This document shows positions 1 to 6,818 of a stretch of DNA of 8,948 nucleotides, piece by piece. The notes below the pieces were generated by a model. That model was given only the letters and a program-made list of their open reading frames with translations, ran no database searches and was not told where the DNA came from. How positions within the stretch are numbered: the first letter of the stretch is position 1; every line of letters begins with the position of its first letter. The stretch is from Caldilineaceae bacterium (lineage in GTDB: Bacteria; Chloroflexota; Anaerolineae; Caldilineales; Caldilineaceae). Position numbers and translations under genes: made by a program. Location: contig WGCB01000316.1 of the NCBI GenBank assembly GCA_015494005.1, positions 1 through 8,948 of the forward strand, given 5' to 3'.

Positions 1-1135
1 GGATCATCAGGCCGGACTGGGCCATGAGGGTGAGCAGGCCCACGGTCTTCAGGGCCACGGTCTTGCCCCCGGTGTTGGGCCCGGTGATCACCAGGATGTA
101 GGCGTCGTCCAGGTGGACGTCGATGGGCACCACCGTCAACGGATCCAGGAGAGGGTGCCGGGCCTGGGGCAGCTCGATGACCGAGCCGGGATGGGCCAGG
201 GTCTTCTCCTCGTCCCCTGTCTCCTCCAGCTGAACGGACCGGGGGCGGAAGGGCAGCAGCTCCGGCGCGGTGGCCTCCAGGTGGAAGGCGTAGCGGGCCT
301 TGGCGAAGGTGAAGTCCAGCAGGCTCAGGGCCTGGAGGTTGCGCCGCAGGTAGGGCGCCTCGTCCGCCACCAGCTCCCCCAGCTCCGCCAGGATGCGCCG
401 GACCTCCTTCTCCTCCTCCAGCTCCAGCTCCCGCACCGCGTTGTTCTGGTGCACCACGGCCAGGGGCTCGATGAAGACCGTGGCTCCGCTGGCCGACTGG
501 TCGTGGATGATCCCCTCCACCTGGCCCTTGTGCTCGGCCCGGATGGGGATGACGTAGCGGCCCTGGCGCTGGGTGACGATGGCTTCCTGCAGGTAGGGGC
601 GCAGGGCCTCGCTGTGGACCAGACGGTCCAGCAGGCTCAGGAGGCGGTCCTGGGCGATGCGCAGCTCCGTGCGCAGGCGTTTCAGCTCGGGGCTGGCCGT
701 GTCCACCACCTCGCCCCGGTCGTTGACGCAGCGGCCGATCTCCGCGATGAGGTGGTCACAGCTCTCCATGGTCAAGGCGATGTCCGCCAGCCGGGGGAAC
801 TGCCGGTGCAGTCGAGAGAAGGTGCGGCTCAGGTTCCGGGCCCGGACCAGCAGGTTCTTGATGTCCACGAACTCGATGGGCAGGAGGGGGCTGCCCCGCT
901 CCGCCTTGGTGATCAGGGGGCGGATGTCGGTGACGCCACCGAAGTTGAGGTCGTTTTTCTGCTCCAGGAAGCGGTAGGCCTCCTGGGTCTCCTGCATCCA
1001 GTCCTGGACCGTGCGCAGGTCATCGCTGGGCAGCAGGGCCCGGGCGATCGCCGCGCCGCCACTGAAGGCGGTCCGCTGGGCCACCTCCTCCAGGATCTTG
1101 TCGTATTCGAGAACGCGCAGTGTGCGTGGGTTCAT
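1..1135 (-). CDS. mutS2: Endonuclease MutS2, N-terminal half (cut by window edge)
   Basis: The minus-strand frame is open from the ATG at 1135 to the left edge, giving 378 codons of a family usually near 780-800 residues. It begins MNPRTLRVLEYDKILEEVA, typical of MutS2. A MutS2 core stretch containing YVIPIRAEHKG lies at about residues 194-204, followed by an IIHDQSASGATVFIEP segment. The Walker A motif GPNTGGKT is at residues 352-359, close to the edge. The rest of the ATPase and any C-terminal Smr nuclease domain lie outside. An in-frame TGA a few codons upstream of the ATG fixes the start; the ribosome binding site is weak. MutS2 is a MutS-like ATPase without the mismatch-recognition domain. 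In different bacteria it suppresses recombination or splits collided ribosomes. It lies downstream of era on the same strand but has its own promoter candidate at 1267-1296. Confidence 0.95.
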   Translation of the reverse strand, partial: MNPRTLRVLEYDKILEEVAQRTAFSGGAAIARALLPSDDLRTVQDWMQETQEAYRFLEQKNDLNFGGVTDIRPLITKAERGSPLLPIEFVDIKNLLVRARNLSRTFSRLHRQFPRLADIALTMESCDHLIAEIGRCVNDRGEVVDTASPELKRLRTELRIAQDRLLSLLDRLVHSEALRPYLQEAIVTQRQGRYVIPIRAEHKGQVEGIIHDQSASGATVFIEPLAVVHQNNAVRELELEEEKEVRRILAELGELVADEAPYLRRNLQALSLLDFTFAKARYAFHLEATAPELLPFRPRSVQLEETGDEEKTLAHPGSVIELPQARHPLLDPLTVVPIDVHLDDAYILVITGPNTGGKTVALKTVGLLTLMAQSGLMI

Positions 1136-1166
1136 CAGGCTCGATTGATCTGCTACTCAAAAATCT

Positions 1167-1207
1167 CGGTGCACGGATGGCACTGGCGTCACGGATGAAG
1201 TGCACCG
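1167..1207 (-). repeat. Inverted repeat (potential stem-loop) in mutS2 leader
   Basis: CGGTGCAC (1167-1174) and GTGCACCG (1200-1207) form a perfect 8-base inverted repeat around a 25-base spacer. An 8-base direct repeat CACGGATG occurs at 1172-1179 and 1190-1197 within it. In the predicted mutS2 transcript the structure would end about 31 bases before the start codon. No U-run follows, so it is not a classical terminator. It could affect translation or mRNA stability, or be fortuitous. Confidence 0.4.
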
Positions 1208-1266
1208 GCCAAACGTGTCGCGCGCAACGTGGTAAAGACGCGGATACGCCAATACACGTACGCCCG

Positions 1267-1296
1267 ATCATATCACAGTGGGGGGAGGTTCACCAA
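1267..1296 (-). promoter_or_regulatory. Candidate sigma-70-type promoter for mutS2
   Basis: On the minus strand, TTGGTG (1291-1296) is followed after 18 bases by TATGAT (1267-1272), which matches the -10 consensus at five of six positions. A TG two bases upstream of the -10 box makes it an extended -10. The -35 is weak (three of six). Transcription would start near 1260 and leave a leader of about 125 bases before the mutS2 ATG. Confidence 0.5.
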
Positions 1297-1377
1297 AGAA
1301 TTGGCCCCAGGGCAGGGCTCGATGCCGGGCAGGGGACGGGGTGAAATGGCCCGGCCAGCGCGGCTCACCAGCGCGCC

Positions 1378-2472
1378 TCAGTGGAGGGCGTCGTAGCCCA
1401 GACGGCGCAGCATGTTTTCCTTCTTGCGCCACTTCTCCCAGACCTTGACCCAGAGCTCCAGGTAGACTTTGCGGCCCAACATCTCCTCGATCTGGGCTCG
1501 GGCGGCCTGGCCGATCTGCTTGATCATGGCTCCCTTGTGGCCCAGGACGATGCCCTTCTGGGAGCGGCGCTCCACGTAGATGGTGGCCGCGATGTAGATG
1601 GTGCCGTCCTCCCGCTCCTTGAAGTCCGTGACGGAGACGGCGATGCTGTGGGGCACCTCCTGGCGCAGCAGGTTCAAGGCCTGCTCCCGGATGAGCTCGG
1701 CCACGATGAAGCGGGTCTGCAGGTCCGTCACCTGGTCCGGCGGGAAGTAGCGGGGGCCCCGAGGCAGCCGCTCCCGCAGCCCTTCCAGGAGCTCGCCCAC
1801 GCCCAGGCCGGTCAGCGCGCTGATGGGGTAGACGGGCAGGGCCGCCCGCTCCTCCGGCGGGAGCCAGTCCAGCAGGGCCCGGTACTCCTCTGCCCGCTGG
1901 CTCAGGGCCTGGGAGGAGCCCTGCCACTGGTCCACCTTGTTCAGGGCCAGGACCACCGGCGGCAGCTTGCCCCGGCGATGGAGGCTGCCCAGCCGCTCCG
2001 CGATGAGCCGTTCCTCCTCCCTGGGCGGGCTGTTCACGTCCACCACCCAGAGGACCAGGTCCGCGTCCTGGGCGATGGTGCGCTCGGCCACGTTGACCAT
2101 GTGCTTGCCCAGCTTGTGCTTGGGCTGGTGGATGCCCGGCGTGTCCAGGAAGATGAACTGGGCGTCGTCCGTGGTGAGGATGCCCAGGATCTGGTCCCGG
2201 GTGGTCTGGGGCTTGGGGCTGGTGATGGCGATCTTCTGGCCCAGCAGGCGGTTGAGCAGGGTGGACTTGCCCACGTTGGGCCGACCGATCACCGCCACGT
2301 AGCCGCTGCGGTGGTCCTCGGGCAGCTCCCCGGGCCGGAAGAGCAGTTCGCCCAGGTCCAGAGGGCGCCCTTCCGTTTCGAACTCGTTTTCGGGCCCTTC
2401 CAACTCGGGCTCCTCAAATTCAGGTTCGGATTTCTCGTCAAAAGGGCGTTTCTCGTCGTTCATGTCGTTCAT
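1378..2472 (-). CDS. era: GTPase Era with acidic N-terminal extension
   Basis: This 364-residue GTPase binds the 3' end of 16S rRNA and acts in 30S subunit assembly. The G motifs are in order: G1 GRPNVGKS at 63-70, G3 DTPG at 110-113, G4 NKVD at 178-181 and G5 SAL at 218-220. The Era-type switch sequence SPKPQTTRDQ follows G1. A C-terminal KH domain carries GHKG at 311-314 and the usual ending W.KWRKKE...LRRLGY. Era is normally about 300 residues; the excess is a Glu/Asp/Pro-rich N-terminus of about 55 residues. The minus-strand frame stays open much further upstream, but that part overlaps nurA and is not Era-like. Two ATGs nine bases apart (2472 and 2463) sit in a tandem repeat; the first was chosen. 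It starts 44 bases after the nurA stop, so the two are probably co-transcribed. Confidence 0.96.
   Translation of the reverse strand: MNDMNDEKRPFDEKSEPEFEEPELEGPENEFETEGRPLDLGELLFRPGELPEDHRSGYVAVIGRPNVGKSTLLNRLLGQKIAITSPKPQTTRDQILGILTTDDAQFIFLDTPGIHQPKHKLGKHMVNVAERTIAQDADLVLWVVDVNSPPREEERLIAERLGSLHRRGKLPPVVLALNKVDQWQGSSQALSQRAEEYRALLDWLPPEERAALPVYPISALTGLGVGELLEGLRERLPRGPRYFPPDQVTDLQTRFIVAELIREQALNLLRQEVPHSIAVSVTDFKEREDGTIYIAATIYVERRSQKGIVLGHKGAMIKQIGQAARAQIEEMLGRKVYLELWVKVWEKWRKKENMLRRLGYDALH
2455..2472 (-). repeat. Tandem 9-base repeat duplicating the era start codon
   Basis: On the minus strand ATGAACGAC occurs twice in direct succession (2472-2464 and 2463-2455), coding MND-MND. Either ATG could initiate translation in the same frame, so the mature start is ambiguous by three residues. 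Confidence 0.85.
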
Positions 2473-2516
2473 GACGAATCTCAGTGCTCGATGGCGCCGT
2501 GGGGGATGGTTGGAGG

Positions 2517-3725
2517 CTAGCGGCGGCTGCGTTTGCTGCGCATCTTCCGGGCCGCGGAGAGGCGCACCCCCTCCCGCTCCAGGAACTGCTGGAAGAGGCG
2601 GTAGAAGCGCTCCCGGTCCTGGGCGGTGAGGACGGCCACCGCGTCCGCGGTCTCGATGGCGTAGGGGTAGCCCATGCCCACCACGCACTCGGCCCGCACC
2701 CGGTCCACCACCGTCTCCAGCTGGCCGCTCTCCAGGATCCAGCGGGGCAGCTCCAGCCGGGCCGGCGGCCGATCCTGGACCAGGCGCAGGTAGGTGAAGC
2801 AGACCTCCTTGTAGAAGGGGGCTCGCCCCTCCTTGCTCAGGGAGTCGGGCCGGGCGCAGACGAAGGCCGGGCTGCGATCCCCCCAGCCGGGGAGCAGGGC
2901 CTGGAGCAGCCGGGCGTCGGAGACGGCCCGCAGGTCCGCCTGGGGGAAGAGGGCGTGGAGCAGGGTGACCAGATCCCGGCTGTGGGGGCTGTCCACGAAG
3001 CCCACCAGGGGCGTGCGGGTGGTCCGGGAGCAGTCCAGGAGGCGCTGCACCGCGTCCAGGTAGGGGCGGGCCCGGTCCGGCCGCAGCTGTCCCGCGAAGC
3101 TGACGATGAAGGAGCCGTCGAAAAAGCAGAGGGGACGCTCCTCCTCGGGCCGCTCCTGGTAGGCCTGCATGAGCTGGCAGAGCATGTCGCACTCTCGGAC
3201 GAAGCGCTCCTGGTTCACCCGCCAGTTGGGGAAGTCCCCCGGGTTCTCCTGGTCATCGTCCAGCTCGTCCGGGGCCAGGACGTCGAAGCTCACGTCTTTG
3301 ATGTAGGCCGGTGGCCCGCCGGGAGGCGCCTCCCGGTGCTCGTTGATGAACCAGCCGATCTGCACCGCGCCCACGGGCATGGAGAAGTCCTTGGTGGGGG
3401 TGATCTGGCTGCCGTCCACGGCGATGACCGGCCGCTTGTAGAGGGTGGCCAGGGCCCAGCTTCGGGCCTCCTGGTGGTTGTCCCAGCGCTCGGGGAAGGG
3501 CAGGCGCATGGCCTGGGCCTGGTCCAGCTCGTCCGTGGGCAGGGCCCCGGGCCAGGGATCCGCCTGCTGGTTCAGGGCCTCCTCCACCTGGGCCCGGCTC
3601 ATCCCCTGGAACTTCTCCAGGAGGCTGGTCAGCTGGCGCCGGTCCTCCTCCCGCAGCTGGATGAACTGGCGGAACTTCTCTCGCTTGCGTTCCAGGGCCT
3701 GGATGGCCCGTTGGCGGTGCAGCAT
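2517..3725 (-). CDS. nurA: NurA-family DNA repair nuclease
   Basis: This 402-residue protein looks like a NurA-domain nuclease. NurA enzymes are Mn-dependent 5'-to-3' exonucleases and endonucleases that usually work with the HerA translocase in DNA-end resection. Residues 1-50 are charged and helical (MLHRQRAIQALERKREKFR). The first acidic motif AVDGSQI is at 102-108 with likely catalytic D104. A second motif, CFFDGSF, is at 200-206 with D203. The C-terminal motif YPYAIETADAVAVL is at 353-366 and carries E358 and D361. The end is basic (KMRSKRSRR). The ATG at 3725 has AGGAG (3732-3736) six bases upstream; the in-frame extension to 3971 lacks family similarity and runs past the promoter. No herA is adjacent in this window. 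It is followed by era after 44 bases. The family call is from remembered motifs, with no alignment run. Confidence 0.82.
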   Translation of the reverse strand: MLHRQRAIQALERKREKFRQFIQLREEDRRQLTSLLEKFQGMSRAQVEEALNQQADPWPGALPTDELDQAQAMRLPFPERWDNHQEARSWALATLYKRPVIAVDGSQITPTKDFSMPVGAVQIGWFINEHREAPPGGPPAYIKDVSFDVLAPDELDDDQENPGDFPNWRVNQERFVRECDMLCQLMQAYQERPEEERPLCFFDGSFIVSFAGQLRPDRARPYLDAVQRLLDCSRTTRTPLVGFVDSPHSRDLVTLLHALFPQADLRAVSDARLLQALLPGWGDRSPAFVCARPDSLSKEGRAPFYKEVCFTYLRLVQDRPPARLELPRWILESGQLETVVDRVRAECVVGMGYPYAIETADAVAVLTAQDRERFYRLFQQFLEREGVRLSAARKMRSKRSRR

Positions 3726-3770
3726 GGGGCGCTCCTGGGAACGATGGGCAGATGGCATGGACTCCACGAG

Positions 3771-3811
3771 GGGAGCGGTGTTGAGAGGGCGACTGTCCCC
3801 GACCCGCTCCC
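3771..3811 (-). repeat. Inverted repeat (potential stem-loop) in nurA leader
   Basis: GGGAGCGG (3771-3778) and CCGCTCCC (3804-3811) are perfect 8-base inverted arms around 25 bases. They fall in the predicted 5' untranslated leader of nurA, starting about seven bases after the inferred transcription start. There is no U-run after the stem, so this is more likely a leader structure than a terminator. A role is not shown. Confidence 0.45.
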
Positions 3812-3824
3812 GGTGTGCGCCCCC

Positions 3825-3853
3825 ATTATCCCCGGCCGGGAGCGATTTGGCAA
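3825..3853 (-). promoter_or_regulatory. Promoter for nurA-era, with palindromic spacer
   Basis: On the minus strand TTGCCA (3848-3853) and GATAAT (3825-3830) are separated by exactly 17 bases, close to the sigma-70 consensus. The inferred start is near 3818, leaving a leader of about 93 bases. The spacer contains a perfect 10-base palindrome CCCGGCCGGG (3831-3840), which could be an operator, though GC-rich palindromes also arise by chance here. Confidence 0.65.
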
Positions 3854-3907
3854 CACAGGCCCGGCAGGGGCGTTCGCTTTCCCTCTGTCGGAGCTCCTCC
3901 CAGCTTT

Positions 3908-3937
3908 TTGACCCCCGTTTTAACATAATGTTAGAAT
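3908..3937 (+). promoter_or_regulatory. Promoter for the metallophosphoesterase-HD-rimO cluster
   Basis: TTGACC (3908-3913) and TAGAAT (3932-3937) are each five of six to consensus, with an 18-base spacer. They lie in a short AT-rich island between divergent genes. The start would be near 3944, downstream of the possible TTG start at 3938, which supports the ATG at 3995 as the real start of the first gene. Confidence 0.65.
3921..3933. promoter_or_regulatory. 13-base dyad overlapping the -10 box, candidate operator
   Basis: TAACAT-A-ATGTTA is a perfect six-base inverted repeat around one base. It occupies the end of the promoter spacer and the first bases of the -10 box at 3932-3937. A protein bound here would block RNA polymerase. 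The regulator is unknown. Confidence 0.45.
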
Positions 3938-3994
3938 TTGGGGACGAGGTGTACTGGAGTGAGCCGCCCAACGTTGGGGAAATCTGGAAAATCC

Positions 3995-4735
3995 ATGCGC
4001 GTTCTGGCCATCAGCGACAAAGTTGTGCCCAGTCTCTACAGTGAACAGATCCGCCAGCGGGTGGGGGAGGTGGATCTGGTCATCAGCTGCGGGGACCTGC
4101 CCTACTATTACATCGACTACGTGGTCAGCATGGTGAACCGGCCGGCCTTCTTCGTCTACGGCAACCATGGCCGAGCCGTGGAGTATTGGTCCAACAACCA
4201 GGCGGTGACCGGCCCGGTGGGGGCCTTCAACCTGCACCGGCAGACCGTCCAGGAGGGCGGGCTGCTCCTGGCCGGGCTGGAGGGCTCCATCCGCTACAGC
4301 CGGGCGCCCCGTTTCCAGTACACCGAGGCGGAGATGTGGGCCAACATCGCCCGTCTGGCGCCAGGCCTGCTCCTGAACCGGCTCCGCTATGGCCGTTGGC
4401 TGGACGTGCTGGTGACCCACTCGCCCCCTTTCGGCATCCACGACCAGCCGGACCGGGCCCACACCGGCTTCCGCAGCTTCCTGACCTTCATGCGCCTCTT
4501 CCGGCCCCGCTACCTGCTCCATGGCCACATCCACGTCTACCGGCGGGACACGGTGACCACCACCCAGTACCTGGACACCCAGGTGATCAACGTCTACCCC
4601 TACCGGATCCTGGAGCTGGAGCCGGCCACCCGAGCCAGCCGGGCTGCCTCCGGGGTCCACGCCCCGGCCCCGGAGCCTGGCTTCCCAGAGGCGTCCCACG
4701 CCCATGACGAACAGAGCTTCTCCAATGCCTCCTGA
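3995..4735 (+). CDS. Metallophosphoesterase family protein (uncharacterised substrate)
   Basis: This 246-residue calcineurin-like phosphoesterase probably hydrolyses phosphoester bonds with two metal ions. Motifs in order are SDKV (D8) at 7-10, CGDLPYY (D34) at 32-38, GNHG (N57, H58) at 56-59, GLEGS at 94-98, THSPPFG (H142) at 141-147 and HGHIH (H178, H180) at 176-180. The usual first-motif histidine (D-x-H) is replaced by V10, which I recall as typical of a branch beginning MRILAVSDEV. The last roughly 35 residues are low-complexity Ala/Pro-rich and may be a disordered tail. No signal peptide is seen, so it is likely cytoplasmic. The ATG at 3995 is preferred over TTG 3938 because the domain begins immediately at MRVLAISD. 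It is the first gene of a three-gene plus-strand cluster. Its substrate cannot be predicted. Confidence 0.85.
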   Translation: MRVLAISDKVVPSLYSEQIRQRVGEVDLVISCGDLPYYYIDYVVSMVNRPAFFVYGNHGRAVEYWSNNQAVTGPVGAFNLHRQTVQEGGLLLAGLEGSIRYSRAPRFQYTEAEMWANIARLAPGLLLNRLRYGRWLDVLVTHSPPFGIHDQPDRAHTGFRSFLTFMRLFRPRYLLHGHIHVYRRDTVTTTQYLDTQVINVYPYRILELEPATRASRAASGVHAPAPEPGFPEASHAHDEQSFSNAS

Positions 4736-5381
4736 ACAGCCCAGGGAAGCCTGGCGGGAAGTGGTGCGCCGCATCGCCCAGGCCCGGGCCGAGGCCGAGT
4801 CGCGCCGCAAGTGGCAGGTGGAGCCGCCCCGCCCCATCCCCTTCAACTACCGCTGGGAACACGTGCAGACCGTGGTGGGCCTGGCCCTGCGCCTGGCCCA
4901 GGAGCTGGGCGGGGACCTGGAGGTGGTGGAGGCTGCGGCCTGGCTCCACGACATCTGCAAGACCCAGCCTCGCCACGGAGAGGCCGGCGCCCAGGAAGCC
5001 CAGGAGATCCTGGCCGGGACCGACTTCCCCGCCGGGAAGATCCCCCTGGTGGTGGCGGCCATCCGCCAGCACGTGGGCCTTTACCGGGAGGAGGGCGCGC
5101 CTCCCCTGGATCCCCTGGAGGCGGCCATCCTCTGGGACGCGGACAAGCTCTCCAAGCTGGGGGTCCAGGCCATCGTCTACGCCATGAGCGCCCCCTACGC
5201 CAACGGCCAGGGCCTGGCGGAGCGGCGGCAGGGCTTCACCCAGTTCACCCGAGACGTCCTGGCCCGGACTGTGGCCAGCATGAACACCGAGCCCGCCCAG
5301 GCCTGGGCCCATGTCCGCTACCGGCACATGCTGGACACCCTGGCCCACTGGGCGGAGGAAGAGGAAATGAGTGCCACATGA
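4704..5381 (+). CDS. HD-domain phosphohydrolase (uncharacterised)
   Basis: This 225-residue HD-superfamily protein carries a full set of metal ligands: H53 (WEHV), H82-D83 (LHDICK) and D147 (DADKLSKLG). Additional histidines H91 and H123 (RQHVGLY) fit the two-metal phosphohydrolase type. Such proteins cleave nucleotide or cyclic-nucleotide phosphates, but the substrate is not evident. Residues 14-45 are a charged N-terminal helix. The start is uncertain: ATG 4704 overlaps the upstream gene by 32 bases, while ATG 4725 ([10 protein letters not shown]) overlaps by 11; neither has a strong ribosome binding site. Its stop overlaps the rimO ATG by four bases (ATGA at 5378-5381), implying coupled translation. 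No fusion or truncation is seen. Confidence 0.85.
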   Translation: MTNRASPMPPEQPREAWREVVRRIAQARAEAESRRKWQVEPPRPIPFNYRWEHVQTVVGLALRLAQELGGDLEVVEAAAWLHDICKTQPRHGEAGAQEAQEILAGTDFPAGKIPLVVAAIRQHVGLYREEGAPPLDPLEAAILWDADKLSKLGVQAIVYAMSAPYANGQGLAERRQGFTQFTRDVLARTVASMNTEPAQAWAHVRYRHMLDTLAHWAEEEEMSAT

Positions 5382-6793
5382 CCCGTAAACGAGAAGATCA
5401 CCCCACGAGATATCACCTGATCACCCTGGGCTGCCCCAAGAACCAGGTGGACAGCGAGGGCATGGAGATGCTGCTCCAGCAGGCCGCCATGACCTCCACA
5501 GAGACGCCGGAGGAGGCGGACGTGCTCATCGTCAACACCTGCGGCTTCCTGGGCGCGGCCAAGGAGGAGTCCATCGGCGTGCTCCAGGAGCTGGCCCAGG
5601 GCAAGCGGTCGGGTCAGCTCCTCATCGCGGCCGGCTGCATGGCCCAGCGGGACGGGGAGCAGGTCCTGGCCCAGGTGCCCGGGGTGGACGGCCTGCTGGG
5701 CACCCGGCGTTGGATGGAGATCGTGGAGCTGGTGCGGACCCTGCGGGGTGGCCAGGGCAAGCGGCAGTTCCAGCGCTACAGCCTGCTGGGGGATCCCGAG
5801 GAGCCTTTCCAGGCCCCTGTGCCCCGACCCCAGGTGGTCAGCGGCAGCGCCTACCTGAAGATCTCCGATGGCTGCAACGCCCCCTGCGCCTTCTGCACCA
5901 TCCCCTCCTTCAAGGGCAAGCTGCGCAGCCGCCCCCTGGAGGCGGTGGTGGACGAGGCGGTGGCCCTGGTGGACGCGGGGGCCAAGGAGCTGGTCATCGT
6001 GGCCCAGGACACCACAGACTACGGCCGGGACTGGGGCCAGCCGGACAGCCTGCCCCGGCTGCTCAACGCCATCTGCCAACGCACGGACGACCGCCTGCGC
6101 TGGGTGCGGCTCATGTACGCCTACCCCGGCCACGTGAGCGACGCGCTGATCCAGGTCATGGCCGAGCAGCCCAAGATCGTCCCCTACCTGGACATGCCCC
6201 TGCAGCACGGGGATCCCCGCACTCTGCGCCGCATGCGCCGACCCAGCAACCTGGACATGGTCCACGACCACATCCGCAAGCTGCGGGCCGCCATGCCGGA
6301 CATCACCCTGCGCACCACCTTCATCGTGGGCTATCCCGGGGAGACGGAGGCGGAGTTCCAGGGGCTGCTGGACTTCGTCCAGGCCATTCAGTTCGACAAG
6401 GTGGGGGCCTTCCCCTTCAGCCCGGAGCCGGGCACCCCGGCCGCGGCTCTGCCGGACCAGGTGCCGGAGGAGGTGAAAGCGGAGCGCTACGCTCGCCTCA
6501 TGGAGATCCAGCAGCCCATCAGCCTGGCCCGAAACCAGGCCCAGGTGGGGCGGGTGTTGGATGTGCTGGTGGAAGGGGAAGGGGCGATCCAGGGCAGCGG
6601 AGAGCCCTTGCTCCTGGGACGCAGCTACCGGGACGCGCCGGAGGTGGATGGGCTGGTGCTGATCCCGGGCTTCGCAGGGATTCCGGTGGGGGAGATGATC
6701 CAGGTCCATGTCACCGGGGCCATGGAGTACGATCTGGTGGGCGAGCCCCTGTTGGAGCGGACCTTCAGCAGCCGCACATTGGAGTTGAAGTAG
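5378..6793 (+). CDS. rimO: Ribosomal protein S12 methylthiotransferase RimO
   Basis: This 471-residue radical-SAM enzyme adds a methylthio group to the conserved aspartate of ribosomal protein S12, using two iron-sulfur clusters. The N-terminal methylthiotransferase domain begins ITLGCPKNQVDSE with cluster cysteines C19, C55 (VNTCGF) and C87 (AAGCMAQR). The radical-SAM motif C-x3-C-x2-C is C166, C170 and C173 in SDGCNAPCAFCTIPSF. MDMPLQH-like (LDMPLQHGDPRTLRRMRR) and FIVGYPGETEAEF segments are diagnostic of RimO. A TRAM domain for substrate binding occupies about residues 400-465. The CPKNQVDSE opening and P-rich radical-SAM motif separate it from the tRNA enzyme MiaB. Length is near the usual 430-470. 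Its ATG overlaps the upstream stop by four bases. The gene ends 25 bases before the convergent stop at 6819. Confidence 0.97.
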   Translation: MTRKREDHPTRYHLITLGCPKNQVDSEGMEMLLQQAAMTSTETPEEADVLIVNTCGFLGAAKEESIGVLQELAQGKRSGQLLIAAGCMAQRDGEQVLAQVPGVDGLLGTRRWMEIVELVRTLRGGQGKRQFQRYSLLGDPEEPFQAPVPRPQVVSGSAYLKISDGCNAPCAFCTIPSFKGKLRSRPLEAVVDEAVALVDAGAKELVIVAQDTTDYGRDWGQPDSLPRLLNAICQRTDDRLRWVRLMYAYPGHVSDALIQVMAEQPKIVPYLDMPLQHGDPRTLRRMRRPSNLDMVHDHIRKLRAAMPDITLRTTFIVGYPGETEAEFQGLLDFVQAIQFDKVGAFPFSPEPGTPAAALPDQVPEEVKAERYARLMEIQQPISLARNQAQVGRVLDVLVEGEGAIQGSGEPLLLGRSYRDAPEVDGLVLIPGFAGIPVGEMIQVHVTGAMEYDLVGEPLLERTFSSRTLELK

Positions 6794-6814
6794 GGCGGAG
6801 TTGGAGTAGGGCGG
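6783..6814 (+). repeat. 16-base tandem duplication at the rimO stop codon
   Basis: AGTTGAAGTAGGGCGG (6783-6798) is followed directly by the same 16 bases with one change (A6788 versus G6804) at 6799-6814. The first copy contains the rimO TAG stop. The second lies in the gap between the convergent genes. It looks like a slippage duplication; no hairpin terminator is apparent. Confidence 0.85.
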
Positions 6815-6818
6815 GGGA

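Noticed and set aside
113..1198. 361-codon plus-strand frame opposite mutS2
   Set aside because: It is antisense to an unmistakable MutS2 frame and shows no recognisable motif.
1378..3192. Era reading frame extended to 604 residues
   Set aside because: The part upstream of 2472 overlaps nurA in another frame, is a low-complexity Pro/Gly/Ala/Arg translation, and has no Era similarity.
3938..3994. TTG start extending the metallophosphoesterase by 19 residues
   Set aside because: It precedes the predicted transcription start, and the family domain begins directly at the ATG at 3995.
6794..6818. Terminator between convergent rimO and the MerR-like gene
   Set aside because: No stem-loop with a T-run is visible on either strand; only the tandem repeat is present.
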